A DNA stretch of 64,000 bases from positions 124,001-188,000 of the forward strand of contig NZ_BTPE01000003.1 in NCBI RefSeq assembly GCF_036245645.1, given 5' to 3'. The notes beneath the pieces are model-generated. The model saw only the letters and a list, made by a program, of their open reading frames with translations. It was not told the DNA's origin and searched no databases. Shown here piece by piece: positions 52,758 to 61,146 of the stretch. Position 1 is the first letter of the stretch. Each line of letters opens with the position of its first letter. The translations under genes were made by a program, and so were the position numbers. This DNA comes from Algoriphagus taiwanensis. GTDB lineage: Bacteria > Bacteroidota > Bacteroidia > Cytophagales > Cyclobacteriaceae.

Positions 52758-54140
52758 ATGGAAATGAATCTTAAAAACTATACTTTAGGGGCCTTTATGG
52801 CCCTTTTGTTCGCTGCTTGTAGCCCGAATGAATCTGAAAGCAACATGAGTGAATCCACTTCCCAAAATGTAACCATCATGACTTTGGATCCCGGTCATTT
52901 TCATGCCGGATTGATCCATAAGACCATGTATCCCCAAGTGGATTCCACGGTTTACATTTTTGCTCCTGCCGGAAATGAATTGAAAGATCATCTGAGTCGA
53001 TTGGAATCTTACAATACCCGAGCCGAAAATCCCACCGCTTGGAACCTGGAAATCTATTCCGGAGAGGATTACCTCAAAAAGATGATTTCCCAAAAGCCGG
53101 GAAATGTAATGATGGTCGCAGGAAAGAATGATAAAAAGATAGACTACATCCTTGAAGCGGTCCAAAATGGGATTCATGTTTATGCGGACAAACCTTTGGT
53201 CATCAATCGGGACGGGTTTGAAAAGTTGAAACAGGCTTTTGCGATAGCGAAAGAAAAGAATTTGCTGGTCTACGATATCATGACTGAGCGGTTTGAGATC
53301 ACAACCCTGCTCCAAAAGGAGCTTTCTCAAATCCCTGAAGTTTTTGGAGAATTGGAAAAAGGAAGCCCGGATAATCCTGCCATTACCAAGGAGTCGGTGC
53401 ATCACTTTTTCAAATATGTTTCTGGTGTTCCTTTGGTGAGACCTGACTGGTTCTTTGATGTGGAAATCGAGGGAGAGGGGATTGTAGATGTGACCACCCA
53501 TTTGGTGGATCTGATTCAATGGGAAGCTTTCCCGGATCAAATATTGGATACAACTGATGTGTCCATGCTTTCAGCCAGAAGATGGGCCACTGTTTTGAGT
53601 TTGGAACAGTTTAATCAAGTAACCGGAAAGAGCGAGTTCCTTGATTTTCTCCAAAAAGACGTAAAAAATGGAGCCTTGGAGGTCTATTCCAATGGAGAGA
53701 TGAATTATACCCTGAAGGGAATCCATGCCAAAGTCAGTGTGATCTGGAATTTTCAGGCACCTGAAGGAGCGGGAGATACGCACTACAGCATGATGCGAGG
53801 AACAAAAGCCAACTTGGTCATCCGACAGGGAAAAGAGCAAAATTACCGTCCTGAGCTGTATGTAGAGCTTCTGGGAGAAAATCAGCAGGCCTTGGAAGAG
53901 GCGGTCAAAAATACCCTTCAAAGTACCTATCCAAAAATTGATTTGGAGCAGACCCAAACAGGAGAATACCGGGTAATAATCCCGGACGTATATCACAATG
54001 GTCATGAGGCCCATTTTGCTCAAGTCACCGAGCGGTTTTTGGACTACTACCAAAGCGGAAACATGCCAATCTGGGAGGTGCCAAATATGATCACCAAGTA
54101 TCACACGACTACTTTGGCCAGAGAATTTGCTCAAAAATAA
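52758..54140 (+). CDS. Lipoprotein Gfo/Idh/MocA-like oxidoreductase
   Basis: 460 residues. The lipoprotein signal ends in FAAC with lipidated C21. The N-terminal half is a Gfo/Idh-like dinucleotide domain (VTIMTLDPGHFHAGLIHKTM, VMMVAGKNDKKIDYILEA, HVYADKPLVI, again with the EKP-type Lys). The C-terminal half is the putative oxidoreductase C-terminal domain of Bacteroidota (TTHLVDLIQWEAFPD, GDTHYSMMRGTKANLVIRQG). The typical Gly-rich loop GxGxxG is not seen at the start (it reads DPGHFHAG), so cofactor binding may differ or be lost. A terminator follows. Confidence 0.86.
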   Translation: MEMNLKNYTLGAFMALLFAACSPNESESNMSESTSQNVTIMTLDPGHFHAGLIHKTMYPQVDSTVYIFAPAGNELKDHLSRLESYNTRAENPTAWNLEIYSGEDYLKKMISQKPGNVMMVAGKNDKKIDYILEAVQNGIHVYADKPLVINRDGFEKLKQAFAIAKEKNLLVYDIMTERFEITTLLQKELSQIPEVFGELEKGSPDNPAITKESVHHFFKYVSGVPLVRPDWFFDVEIEGEGIVDVTTHLVDLIQWEAFPDQILDTTDVSMLSARRWATVLSLEQFNQVTGKSEFLDFLQKDVKNGALEVYSNGEMNYTLKGIHAKVSVIWNFQAPEGAGDTHYSMMRGTKANLVIRQGKEQNYRPELYVELLGENQQALEEAVKNTLQSTYPKIDLEQTQTGEYRVIIPDVYHNGHEAHFAQVTERFLDYYQSGNMPIWEVPNMITKYHTTTLAREFAQK

Positions 54141-54161
54141 TAGTCGGGTAAAGTGAACAGA

Positions 54162-54201
54162 CTGGAATTGAATTAGTTTTATTTTCAATTCCAGTTTTTT
54201 T
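54162..54201 (+). terminator. Terminator abutting the next start codon
   Basis: A perfect 12-bp stem, ACTGGAATTGAA (54162-54173) with TTCAATTCCAGT (54184-54195), loop of 10 nt, then T to 54201. The next gene starts with ATG at 54202, directly after the T run. Confidence 0.85.
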
Positions 54202-55605
54202 ATGTCTACACCAGATTCCACCACTTCTTCACCTTTGACTGTAGCTATAGCCGGTGCAGGTGGCTACATAGGGAGTTGGTTTATCGAGAACTTCAAATCC
54301 AAGTATAAAATCATCGGGCTCAGCCGCCGAAAGGTCAAATCCAATCCCTATCCTGAAGTGGAATGGAGGCAGGTAGAGTTGTATTCTATCTCCTCCACAG
54401 TAGAAGCTCTGAAGGGTGTGGATGTGGCGATTTATCTGGTTCATTCCATGAATGCCTCGACCCGATTGAATCAGGGGAGTTTTGAGGACACGGATTTGCT
54501 TTTAGCGGATAATTTCAGTCGGGCAGCTGAATTGAACGGCATCAGTCAGATTATTTACTTGGGAGGCTTAATACCCGATGAACCGGAAGAAAAACTCTCA
54601 AGACACCTGAAAAGCCGTCTTGAGGTAGAGAAAACCCTGGGCTCCCGGAAATCCAAAGTAACAGCCTTACGTGCTTCGATCATCGTAGGTCCGGGTGGGT
54701 CGAGTTTTGATATGATCAAAAACCTGGTCAGAAAACTCCCCGTTTTGATGTGTCCTCAATGGACGGAATCCCTGACTCAGCCTATTTCACTTCGGGACAC
54801 TTTGGATATCATCGACACCTGTATAGGAAACCCCTCAGTCTATGACAAAGTAATCGAAATCGGAAGTGATGAGGTCATGTCCTACAGAAGCATGCTGGAG
54901 AAAACTGCCGAATCCATGGGGAAGAAGCGGCTGGTTTTTTCTATCCCGGTTTTTTCTTTGGGACTTAGCAAATTTTGGGTGGGTCTTTTTGGAGAAAGCC
55001 CTCCTCAATTGGTTTCGCCCTTGGTAGAAAGTCTGAGACACACCTTGGTGATTTCGGATCGGTTGTCTTTTAAGGAAAAGAAAATCGATTATCTCACTTA
55101 CGAAGAATCTGTCAAAATTGCTTTGACAACTGAAGCATCTCCCAAATTGCCTGATTTTTATAAAAAGAAAGGTGTAAAAAATACCGTTCGCTCCATTCAG
55201 CGAATCCCAAACAAGAGTCGGAATTCAGCACTTTGGGTCGCCAATAGATACTATTTGTGGCTGCCTAAGTTTTTCCGCTTTTTGATCAATGGTAAAGTGT
55301 CCAATCAGGGTGAGATCGGGTTTCACTTGCTTTGGGGGAAAAAGCCCATGCTACAATTAACCCTGATTCCGGACCGCAGCGACGAGCAGAGACAGCTTTT
55401 TTACATCACGGGTGGCTGGCTGGTCAAGCGTTTTGATTACGGATGGATGGAGTTTAGAGAAGTTTTGGACAGCCGGTATATCGTTTCTGCCATTCATGAA
55501 TTTGTTCCCCGCCTTCCATGGATTATTTACATCAATACGCAGGCGAAATTGCATCTTTGGGTGATGAATAGCTTTAAGCGCTACTTGGAAAAAAAATCCG
55601 AATGA
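54202..55605 (+). CDS. NAD(P)-binding SDR-like protein with DUF2867 domain
   Basis: 467 residues. The N-terminal part is an atypical SDR (VAIAGAGGYIGSWFIENF, GLSRRKV, YLVHSMN, IYLGGLIPDE, VTALRASIIVGPGGSSFDM) of the YbjT/NmrA kind; the C-terminal part (about 320-467, GEIGFHLLWGKKPML, GWLVKRFDYGWMEFREV) is DUF2867. Function is unknown; relatives are often next to lipid or photolyase genes. The start directly behind a terminator leaves no room for a leader from a start site before the hairpin. An alternative start is a TTG about 33 nt later (LTVAIAGAGG). Confidence 0.88.
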   Translation: MSTPDSTTSSPLTVAIAGAGGYIGSWFIENFKSKYKIIGLSRRKVKSNPYPEVEWRQVELYSISSTVEALKGVDVAIYLVHSMNASTRLNQGSFEDTDLLLADNFSRAAELNGISQIIYLGGLIPDEPEEKLSRHLKSRLEVEKTLGSRKSKVTALRASIIVGPGGSSFDMIKNLVRKLPVLMCPQWTESLTQPISLRDTLDIIDTCIGNPSVYDKVIEIGSDEVMSYRSMLEKTAESMGKKRLVFSIPVFSLGLSKFWVGLFGESPPQLVSPLVESLRHTLVISDRLSFKEKKIDYLTYEESVKIALTTEASPKLPDFYKKKGVKNTVRSIQRIPNKSRNSALWVANRYYLWLPKFFRFLINGKVSNQGEIGFHLLWGKKPMLQLTLIPDRSDEQRQLFYITGGWLVKRFDYGWMEFREVLDSRYIVSAIHEFVPRLPWIIYINTQAKLHLWVMNSFKRYLEKKSE

Positions 55606-55719
55606 AAATCCATATTCTGGACCCTTTACTTTCCTACCAACGTAAATAAACCTAATTTCTGAATCCATAAATTAACCTTTATAGGTCTTTTCGACAGAGT
55701 AATAAATCAAACAAAACAG

Positions 55720-56667
55720 ATGAAAACCCTTTCTTTTAAAAACGGAGATAAAATACCTGCACTCGGCTTAGGCACTTGGAAAAGCAAACCGGGTGAAGTA
55801 CGAAAAGCAGTCTATTGGGCAATAGAAGCTGGGTATAGGCACATTGACTGTGCGGCTATTTACCAAAATGAAAAAGAAGTCGGTCAGGGAATCTCCGATG
55901 CCTTGTCAGATGGATTGGTAAAAAGAAGCGAGCTTTTTGTTACTTCCAAGCTTTGGAATGATTGCCATAGGCATGAGGATGTGAAGCCGGCATTGGAAAA
56001 GTCCTTGGAAAATCTCCGATTGGATTACCTGGACTTATACCTCGTACACTGGCCTGTTTCGTTCAAGCATGGGGTCACTTTCGCCACGCACCGAGAAGAA
56101 TTCTATACTTATCAGGATGTGCCGCTAACTCAAACCTGGGAAGCCATGCAGGAGCAAAAAGCCTCCGGGCTGGCAAAGCATATCGGAGTTTCTAATTTCA
56201 ACCAAACCAAACTGCGCGAGATTCTTGCCATGAAAGGTGAAGCCCCCGAAATGAATCAGGTAGAGATGCACCCTTTTCTTCCCCAGCTACCTCTTGTGAA
56301 TTTCTGTAAGGAAAATTCCATCCTCCTGACCGCTTACTCACCTTTAGGTTCACCGGATTCACGGGCAGAGCGTCACAAAAATGATCCCGTTCTCCTTTCC
56401 AATCCCATGGTAGCCGAAATTGCCAAAAAATACGGAGTCAATGCTGGAGTAATCCTCATTGCCTGGTCCATGCATAGAGATATCGCAGTCATCCCAAAGT
56501 CAGTAAATAGGGATAGGATATTCTCAAATTTTGAAGCTTCCAAGATTCAGCTTCGTGATGAGGACATGCTGGAGCTGCGGGATTTGGGTATTTCCCATCG
56601 CTTTATCGATGGCAGCTTTTTCACGGGGGCTCACAGCCCATACAAGCAAAGTGATCTTTGGGATTAA
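55720..56667 (+). CDS. Aldo/keto reductase
   Basis: 315 residues. The catalytic tetrad is D43, Y48 (HIDCAAIYQN), K77 (FVTSKLWN) and H110 (YLVHWPVSF). IGVSNFNQTKL, EMHPFLPQ and AVIPKSVNRDRI (NADPH-binding) complete the family pattern. It reduces aldehydes or ketones with NADPH in the cytoplasm; it is of the human AKR1A1 or plant type rather than of the 2,5-diketo-gluconate group, and the substrate is unknown. It is followed by a shared terminator with the convergent TrpF-like gene. Confidence 0.95.
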   Translation: MKTLSFKNGDKIPALGLGTWKSKPGEVRKAVYWAIEAGYRHIDCAAIYQNEKEVGQGISDALSDGLVKRSELFVTSKLWNDCHRHEDVKPALEKSLENLRLDYLDLYLVHWPVSFKHGVTFATHREEFYTYQDVPLTQTWEAMQEQKASGLAKHIGVSNFNQTKLREILAMKGEAPEMNQVEMHPFLPQLPLVNFCKENSILLTAYSPLGSPDSRAERHKNDPVLLSNPMVAEIAKKYGVNAGVILIAWSMHRDIAVIPKSVNRDRIFSNFEASKIQLRDEDMLELRDLGISHRFIDGSFFTGAHSPYKQSDLWD

Positions 56668-56673
56668 AAAAAG

Positions 56674-56707
56674 AAAACCCGGACTGATTCAGAAAAGTCC
56701 GGGTTTT
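56674..56707. terminator. Bidirectional terminator between convergent genes
   Basis: AAAACCCGGACT (56674-56685), 10-nt loop, AGTCCGGGTTTT (56696-56707): a 12-bp stem with T runs on both strands. Confidence 0.9.
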
Positions 56708-56712
56708 TTATG

Positions 56713-57327
56713 CTAGTCCTCGATTTCCAAGGCTTCGAGGATGTCTGCCATTTGATCAAAGTCCCTCAATCCCGCTTTGATTTCCGTTCCTCCATTCAGT
56801 GAAATTCCATAAATGGGCATGTCTTCTACAATCTCCACTACATCATCCGCATGGAAGCCATCTGCCAAAATCACCGGAAACTTTTCAGCGAGAACGCGGA
56901 TTTCTTCTTCCTTTTCTTTGGCTGCATCAATCTTCGACAAGTGGAGGTAGAGGGCTTTTGAACCTAATTTTTCTTCCAATTCCAAGTCCAGATGATTGAT
57001 TTCATCCAGATGGCATTTGTAGATTAAAGAAAGTCCGAGGTCCGATAAGGGAATTAGCTCATCCAATCGATCATGTTCCACCCAAGTCAATCCCGAATAT
57101 TTGGCCAGTTGATTTCTGATTTCTTCATCTGAGATACCAGAGATTTCTCCTACAAATTCTACTCCGGAGAGCCAGCCTGTTATTTCCTCAAATTCCTCAG
57201 GGCTGACAAAGTTGGGATTCTCCGGATTAATGCAAAATCCCAGTAGGTTTACAGTCATACCTGCACAATATCTTGCATCGGTGAGATTGGTGATTTGATT
57301 GATTTTTACAAAAGTCTTTAAAGCCAT
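56713..57327 (-). CDS. TrpF-like beta/alpha barrel lacking catalytic residues
   Basis: 204 residues from the ATG at 57327 (MALKTFVKINQITNLTDARY); the frame is open to 57363. The order of blocks follows phosphoribosylanthranilate isomerase: VKI-x-x-ITNLTDA at strand 1, LGFCINPENPNFVS, WVEHDRLDEL, then PVILADGFHADDVVEI and GISLNGGTEIKAGLRDFDQM (which matches the phosphate-binding end of TrpF). But the KICG catalytic Cys of strand 1 is replaced (KINQ) and the catalytic Asp on strand 5 is missing (ALYLHL). It is therefore probably not a working TrpF. No trp genes are near. Confidence 0.8.
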   Translation of the reverse strand: MALKTFVKINQITNLTDARYCAGMTVNLLGFCINPENPNFVSPEEFEEITGWLSGVEFVGEISGISDEEIRNQLAKYSGLTWVEHDRLDELIPLSDLGLSLIYKCHLDEINHLDLELEEKLGSKALYLHLSKIDAAKEKEEEIRVLAEKFPVILADGFHADDVVEIVEDMPIYGISLNGGTEIKAGLRDFDQMADILEALEIED

Positions 57328-57456
57328 TTTTGAATTGGATTGAAGGGCTAAATTACTCCACAATATTTCCCCAAGAAAGAAATCTATTCAGAAGTAAAAC
57401 TGCGAATTCTAAAAATCAGGAAACAAAATCTGTTATTTTTACTTCTCTGATTAGTT

Positions 57457-58119
57457 ATGCGGAAGATTTATCTGTTTTTTTTTATTTCTCTGGCTGGCTT
57501 GATTTCCTCATGCGAGGAGGAGGTTGAGACCCCATCTTTTGATCCGCAATTTGAATTTCAGCCTTTGGAAATCGGTCGATTTTGGATTTATGAAGTTGAT
57601 CAGACCATCCATTTTGGAGAAAATGATTCGGAAAACTTTCTCTTTTTTTTGAGAGACAGAATCAGGACTTCCTATTTCAATGCAGAAGGCAACCTGGTTT
57701 TTGTGGTGGAAAGAAGCCGGTCTGAAGATCAGGTAATTTGGGCCAAAGACTTGGAGTATACCCTCCTGATTAGGGATTTGTCCTTGCTGAGAACCATCAA
57801 TAACCAAACCCTAGTCACCCTCAACTTTCCGCCTGAAGTAGGAAGAATCTGGAACGGACTGGCTTATCAGGCAGAGGGAATGGATGATTTCGAAATAGAG
57901 ATTTTGGAAGGGGACTTGGTTCGTGTCAAGCAGGAAGAGTCTGATGATGAAGTGACATTCCGAGACATTCGCTATGAAGTATTTCAAAAAGGGGTGGGAT
58001 TGGTAGAAAAATATGCAGAAGTGGTAACTTATTGCTCTAGAAATGACTGTTTGGGTCAGCAATTGATTAACGGAGGAGAGAAAATTCACCTGAGATTGAG
58101 TGATTATGGGAAAAATTAG
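57457..58119 (+). CDS. Putative lipoprotein, unknown function
   Basis: 220 residues. The lipoprotein signal ends in ISSC with lipidated C19, then an acidic linker EEEVETP. The body (RFWIYEVDQTIHFGENDSEN, VVERSRSEDQVIWAKD, PPEVGRIWNGLAYQAEGMDD) is a beta-rich domain of a kind often seen as uncharacterised lipoproteins in Cytophagales; no family is named. Its end overlaps the S8 peptidase gene by 14 bp, so the two are cotranscribed and may be partners, for example as a cell-surface substrate or helper. Confidence 0.78.
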   Translation: MRKIYLFFFISLAGLISSCEEEVETPSFDPQFEFQPLEIGRFWIYEVDQTIHFGENDSENFLFFLRDRIRTSYFNAEGNLVFVVERSRSEDQVIWAKDLEYTLLIRDLSLLRTINNQTLVTLNFPPEVGRIWNGLAYQAEGMDDFEIEILEGDLVRVKQEESDDEVTFRDIRYEVFQKGVGLVEKYAEVVTYCSRNDCLGQQLINGGEKIHLRLSDYGKN

Positions 58120-59776
58120 ACTGATTTTGTTGCCCTTGGCTTTTTTGGCTTTTATATCTTTTTCGGAAGCCCAAAATCGTTATGCCGTGTATTTTAAATA
58201 CAAGCCTCAATCTGGATTCACCTTATCCAACCCCGGTGAATATCTGAGCCCCAAAGCACTTCAAAGAAGACAGCGAGAAGGTATTTCTGCTGATAGTTTG
58301 GATTTGCCCGTGGCAAAAAAATATGAGGAGGAAGTTGCAAATAAAGCTTCTTACCTGCTCTATAGCAGCAAATGGCTCAATGCCTCCGTGGTCATAGCAG
58401 ATGAGACTCAAGTTAAATCCATTAACGAACTGCCTTTCGTCGAAAAAGTAGAATTGGTAGCCAGAGGGTTCACGCCACCTCCATCAGGAAGGCTAAAGAA
58501 CTATCTGCGGGTAACTGCGAGTAGCTCGGTCAATTGTGAAGTGCCAAAGCTAAATGCCCGAATTACCGAAGTAGAGCAAAATCAATCCTACCAGTTTCAA
58601 AATGAAGTCATCGGTATCGATGTGATGCACGAGGAAGGATTTACGGGAAAAGGGATCACCATAGCTGTATTTGATGCAGGATTCCCCGGGGTAAATCAAG
58701 CCAATGGTTTCCAAGGACTGATTGCCAATGGACAGATTGTCGGGCAAAAAGATTTTATCCGACCTTGGAATCCATCGGTTTTCACAGATCATCCTCATGG
58801 TACCAATGTGCTTTCCCTGATAGGGGCGAATGAGCCGGGTGTTTTGGTTTCTGGGGCTTATGAGTCAGAGTTTGTTTTAGTCATCACTGAAGAAGTAGCC
58901 ACAGAATATAGAATTGAAGAAATAAATTGGGTAAGAGGCGCCGAATATGCCGATAGTCTAGGAGTAGATATCATCAGTAGTTCTGTAGGCTATTGGGATT
59001 TTGATGATCCTTCTATGAATTATACCCTTGCTGATTTAGACGGAAAAACAGCTACGATTACCAAAGGGGCTTCTATTGCAGCTGATAGAGGGATTTTGGT
59101 GGTAAATAGTGTCGGTAACTATGGCTCAAGAGGAACTTCCTCCTTGGTGGCACCTGCCGATGCTGATGGAATATTGGCAATTGGTTCAGTTAACTCGAAT
59201 CTGTCCGTTTCAGGCTTTAGTTCCCGTGGACCAACGGGAGATGGAAGGTTAAAACCTGATTTGGTGGCTTACGGAGAAAGCCCCATTCTTTTAAGAGCAA
59301 ATGGCACATCGGGTGCGGCAAGTGGCACTTCCTTTTCAGCTCCTCAAGTGACCGCTTTGGCTGCCGGGCTTTGGCAAGCAAGACCAGAATGGAAAAAGGA
59401 TGAATTGATCCAAAGGCTATTGGAAAGTGCCAGCAATTTTGAAACCCCCGATAATAATCTGGGATATGGAATCCCAAGTTTTTATCAGGCCTATTTCGGA
59501 GAGGTTCTTTCAGCAGAAGTTGAAGAAGAGGTATTATGGAAGGTATTCCCTAATCCACTGTCCGGCGAGGAATTGATGATTTATTTTGGCAACGGCTTGG
59601 AAAGTCAATTTGAATTGATTGATCTCACAGGAAAAGTTTTGATTCAATCCAAGCTGATTCGCTCAGATATCAAGTCTCCATTTATTGTACAGCTTTCAGG
59701 AGTGAAGCCCGGACTATACCTCGTTCAGATGTCTGATGGTCTTCAATTCAAACAGACCAAGCTCCTCAAACAATAA
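58106..59776 (+). CDS. Secreted subtilisin-like (S8) peptidase with T9SS tail
   Basis: 556 residues from the ATG at 58106. A signal peptide (1-23, ending SEAQ) is followed by a pro-region (about 24-165) and the S8 catalytic domain with D190 (IAVFDAG), H231 (DHPHGTNV), oxyanion N338 (VGNYG) and S409 (GTSFSAP). The C-terminal type A sorting domain (about 480-556, VFPNPLSGEELMIYF ... PGLYLVQMSDGLQF) targets it to the type IX secretion system across the outer membrane. It digests proteins outside the cell or on its surface. An in-frame GTG at 58100 is less likely. Confidence 0.95.
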   Translation: MGKIRLILLPLAFLAFISFSEAQNRYAVYFKYKPQSGFTLSNPGEYLSPKALQRRQREGISADSLDLPVAKKYEEEVANKASYLLYSSKWLNASVVIADETQVKSINELPFVEKVELVARGFTPPPSGRLKNYLRVTASSSVNCEVPKLNARITEVEQNQSYQFQNEVIGIDVMHEEGFTGKGITIAVFDAGFPGVNQANGFQGLIANGQIVGQKDFIRPWNPSVFTDHPHGTNVLSLIGANEPGVLVSGAYESEFVLVITEEVATEYRIEEINWVRGAEYADSLGVDIISSSVGYWDFDDPSMNYTLADLDGKTATITKGASIAADRGILVVNSVGNYGSRGTSSLVAPADADGILAIGSVNSNLSVSGFSSRGPTGDGRLKPDLVAYGESPILLRANGTSGAASGTSFSAPQVTALAAGLWQARPEWKKDELIQRLLESASNFETPDNNLGYGIPSFYQAYFGEVLSAEVEEEVLWKVFPNPLSGEELMIYFGNGLESQFELIDLTGKVLIQSKLIRSDIKSPFIVQLSGVKPGLYLVQMSDGLQFKQTKLLKQ

Positions 59777-59809
59777 TTTCTTTTAAGTAATCTTACAGTC
59801 AATTTGTCT

Positions 59810-60463
59810 ATGAAACCTCTTATTGCTCCATCGATTCTTGCATCTGACTTTGCCAATTTGCAGAAGGAGGTGGAGATGTTGAACCAATCAGAGGCGGACT
59901 ATATCCATGTGGATATCATGGATGGGGTTTTTGTGCCAAATATTTCATTTGGAATTCCAGTCACTGAAGCCATACACAAGCATGCGAAAAAGCCTATGGA
60001 CGTTCATTTGATGATCGTTCGTCCGGAAAATTATTTGGAAGCCTTTCGCAAAGCAGGGGCAGAGATCCTGACAGTCCATTTGGAAGCTTGTCCTCATTTG
60101 CACAGAACCTTGCAAGCGATAAAGCAAATGGGAGCCAAAGCAGGAGTTGCCATCAATCCTCATACTTCTGTTACCCTTCTTGCAGAAATTATTGAAGAGG
60201 TTGATTTGGTATGTGTGATGTCGGTAAACCCGGGTTTTGGAGGTCAAAAATTCATAGAAAACACCTATTCAAAAGTATCCAGATTAAAGGATCTAATAAT
60301 TTCTAAAAATTCAAAAACCCTTATTGAAGTAGATGGAGGGGTGAATTTGACCAATGCACCTTTACTTTTTCAGGCAGGAGCAGATGTATTGGTAGCGGGA
60401 AGTTTTGTGTTTAATTCTGCAGATCCGATACAGATCATTTCTCAATTGAAAGAATCAGTTTGA
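59810..60463 (+). CDS. rpe: Ribulose-phosphate 3-epimerase
   Basis: 217 residues from the ATG at 59810 (MKPLIAPSILASDFANL); a TTG two codons earlier also opens the frame. The epimerase barrel: APSILASDFANL, HVDIMDGVFVPNISFG (metal-binding His and the first Asp), MDVHLMIVRPE, VMSVNPGFGGQKFI, and EVDGGVNLTN with the second catalytic Asp. It interconverts ribulose-5-phosphate and xylulose-5-phosphate in the pentose phosphate pathway. Confidence 0.97.
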   Translation: MKPLIAPSILASDFANLQKEVEMLNQSEADYIHVDIMDGVFVPNISFGIPVTEAIHKHAKKPMDVHLMIVRPENYLEAFRKAGAEILTVHLEACPHLHRTLQAIKQMGAKAGVAINPHTSVTLLAEIIEEVDLVCVMSVNPGFGGQKFIENTYSKVSRLKDLIISKNSKTLIEVDGGVNLTNAPLLFQAGADVLVAGSFVFNSADPIQIISQLKESV

Positions 60464-60570
60464 GGCAGAAACCGCTTATCATAAAAATTCTTAAAAAGCG
60501 GAATTTGAACTTGTAATTCCTTTCGGAGGTTGGTTTATTGTTAGTTGTATTAATTTAAACCAAGATAGTT

Positions 60571-61044
60571 ATGAGAAAAATTTGGATGTTTTTAGCTCTT
60601 TTTATGGGGTATAGTTTGTTTAGTGTAGCTCAGGAGGCAGAAGAAGTAACAGATGAAGATTTGGCAAAATTTGCTAAAGTCGAGGTAATGACATCTCAGT
60701 ATGTAGAGGATAAAACAGAGGAGCTGAAAAACATGATTATCAATAATGAGGTAATCGATGGAGGAGCAAGATACAATGAAATCAAAGCTGCTTGGGGTGA
60801 TGCTGCCAAGGAAGCTGAAATTGAATTGACGGACGAAGAAAGAGCTGCCTATAAAGCCATCAAGGATTTTCAGGATTCCCTTCAGCAATCTGTGGTTGAC
60901 TACAAGACAGAATTGATCAAAGATGATGAAGTTCTTGGGGTATCGATCTACAATAAAGTAAACGGTGCTATCAAAGAAGACCCAGCATTAAAAGAGAAGC
61001 TGGATCAAATGATTGAAGAAATGAAGACTAAAGGTTATTCTTAA
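60571..61044 (+). CDS. Small secreted helical protein, unknown function
   Basis: 157 residues with a signal peptide (1-20, ending SVAQ). The mature part is highly charged and all-helical (TDEDLAKFAKVEVMTSQYVE, then KTEELKNMIINNE, and a C-terminal DPALKEKLDQMIEEM), in the style of DUF4168-like periplasmic proteins, though I do not claim that family. The gene stands alone between rpe and a perfect terminator, so it is monocistronic and possibly abundant. Confidence 0.8.
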   Translation: MRKIWMFLALFMGYSLFSVAQEAEEVTDEDLAKFAKVEVMTSQYVEDKTEELKNMIINNEVIDGGARYNEIKAAWGDAAKEAEIELTDEERAAYKAIKDFQDSLQQSVVDYKTELIKDDEVLGVSIYNKVNGAIKEDPALKEKLDQMIEEMKTKGYS

Positions 61045-61078
61045 TCCCTTCAGCTACCAAGAATGGCAATAAATTTGA

Positions 61079-61112
61079 AGAAGTCTCTAAAAAAAAAGAG
61101 ACTTCTTTTTTT
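61079..61112 (+). terminator. Terminator of the small secreted protein gene
   Basis: AGAAGTCTCT (61079-61088), A-rich loop, AGAGACTTCT (61097-61106), then T to 61112: a perfect 10-bp stem. Confidence 0.9.
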
Positions 61113-61146
61113 ATAGGTTTATGCAATGCGGCGTTATTAGAAAATC

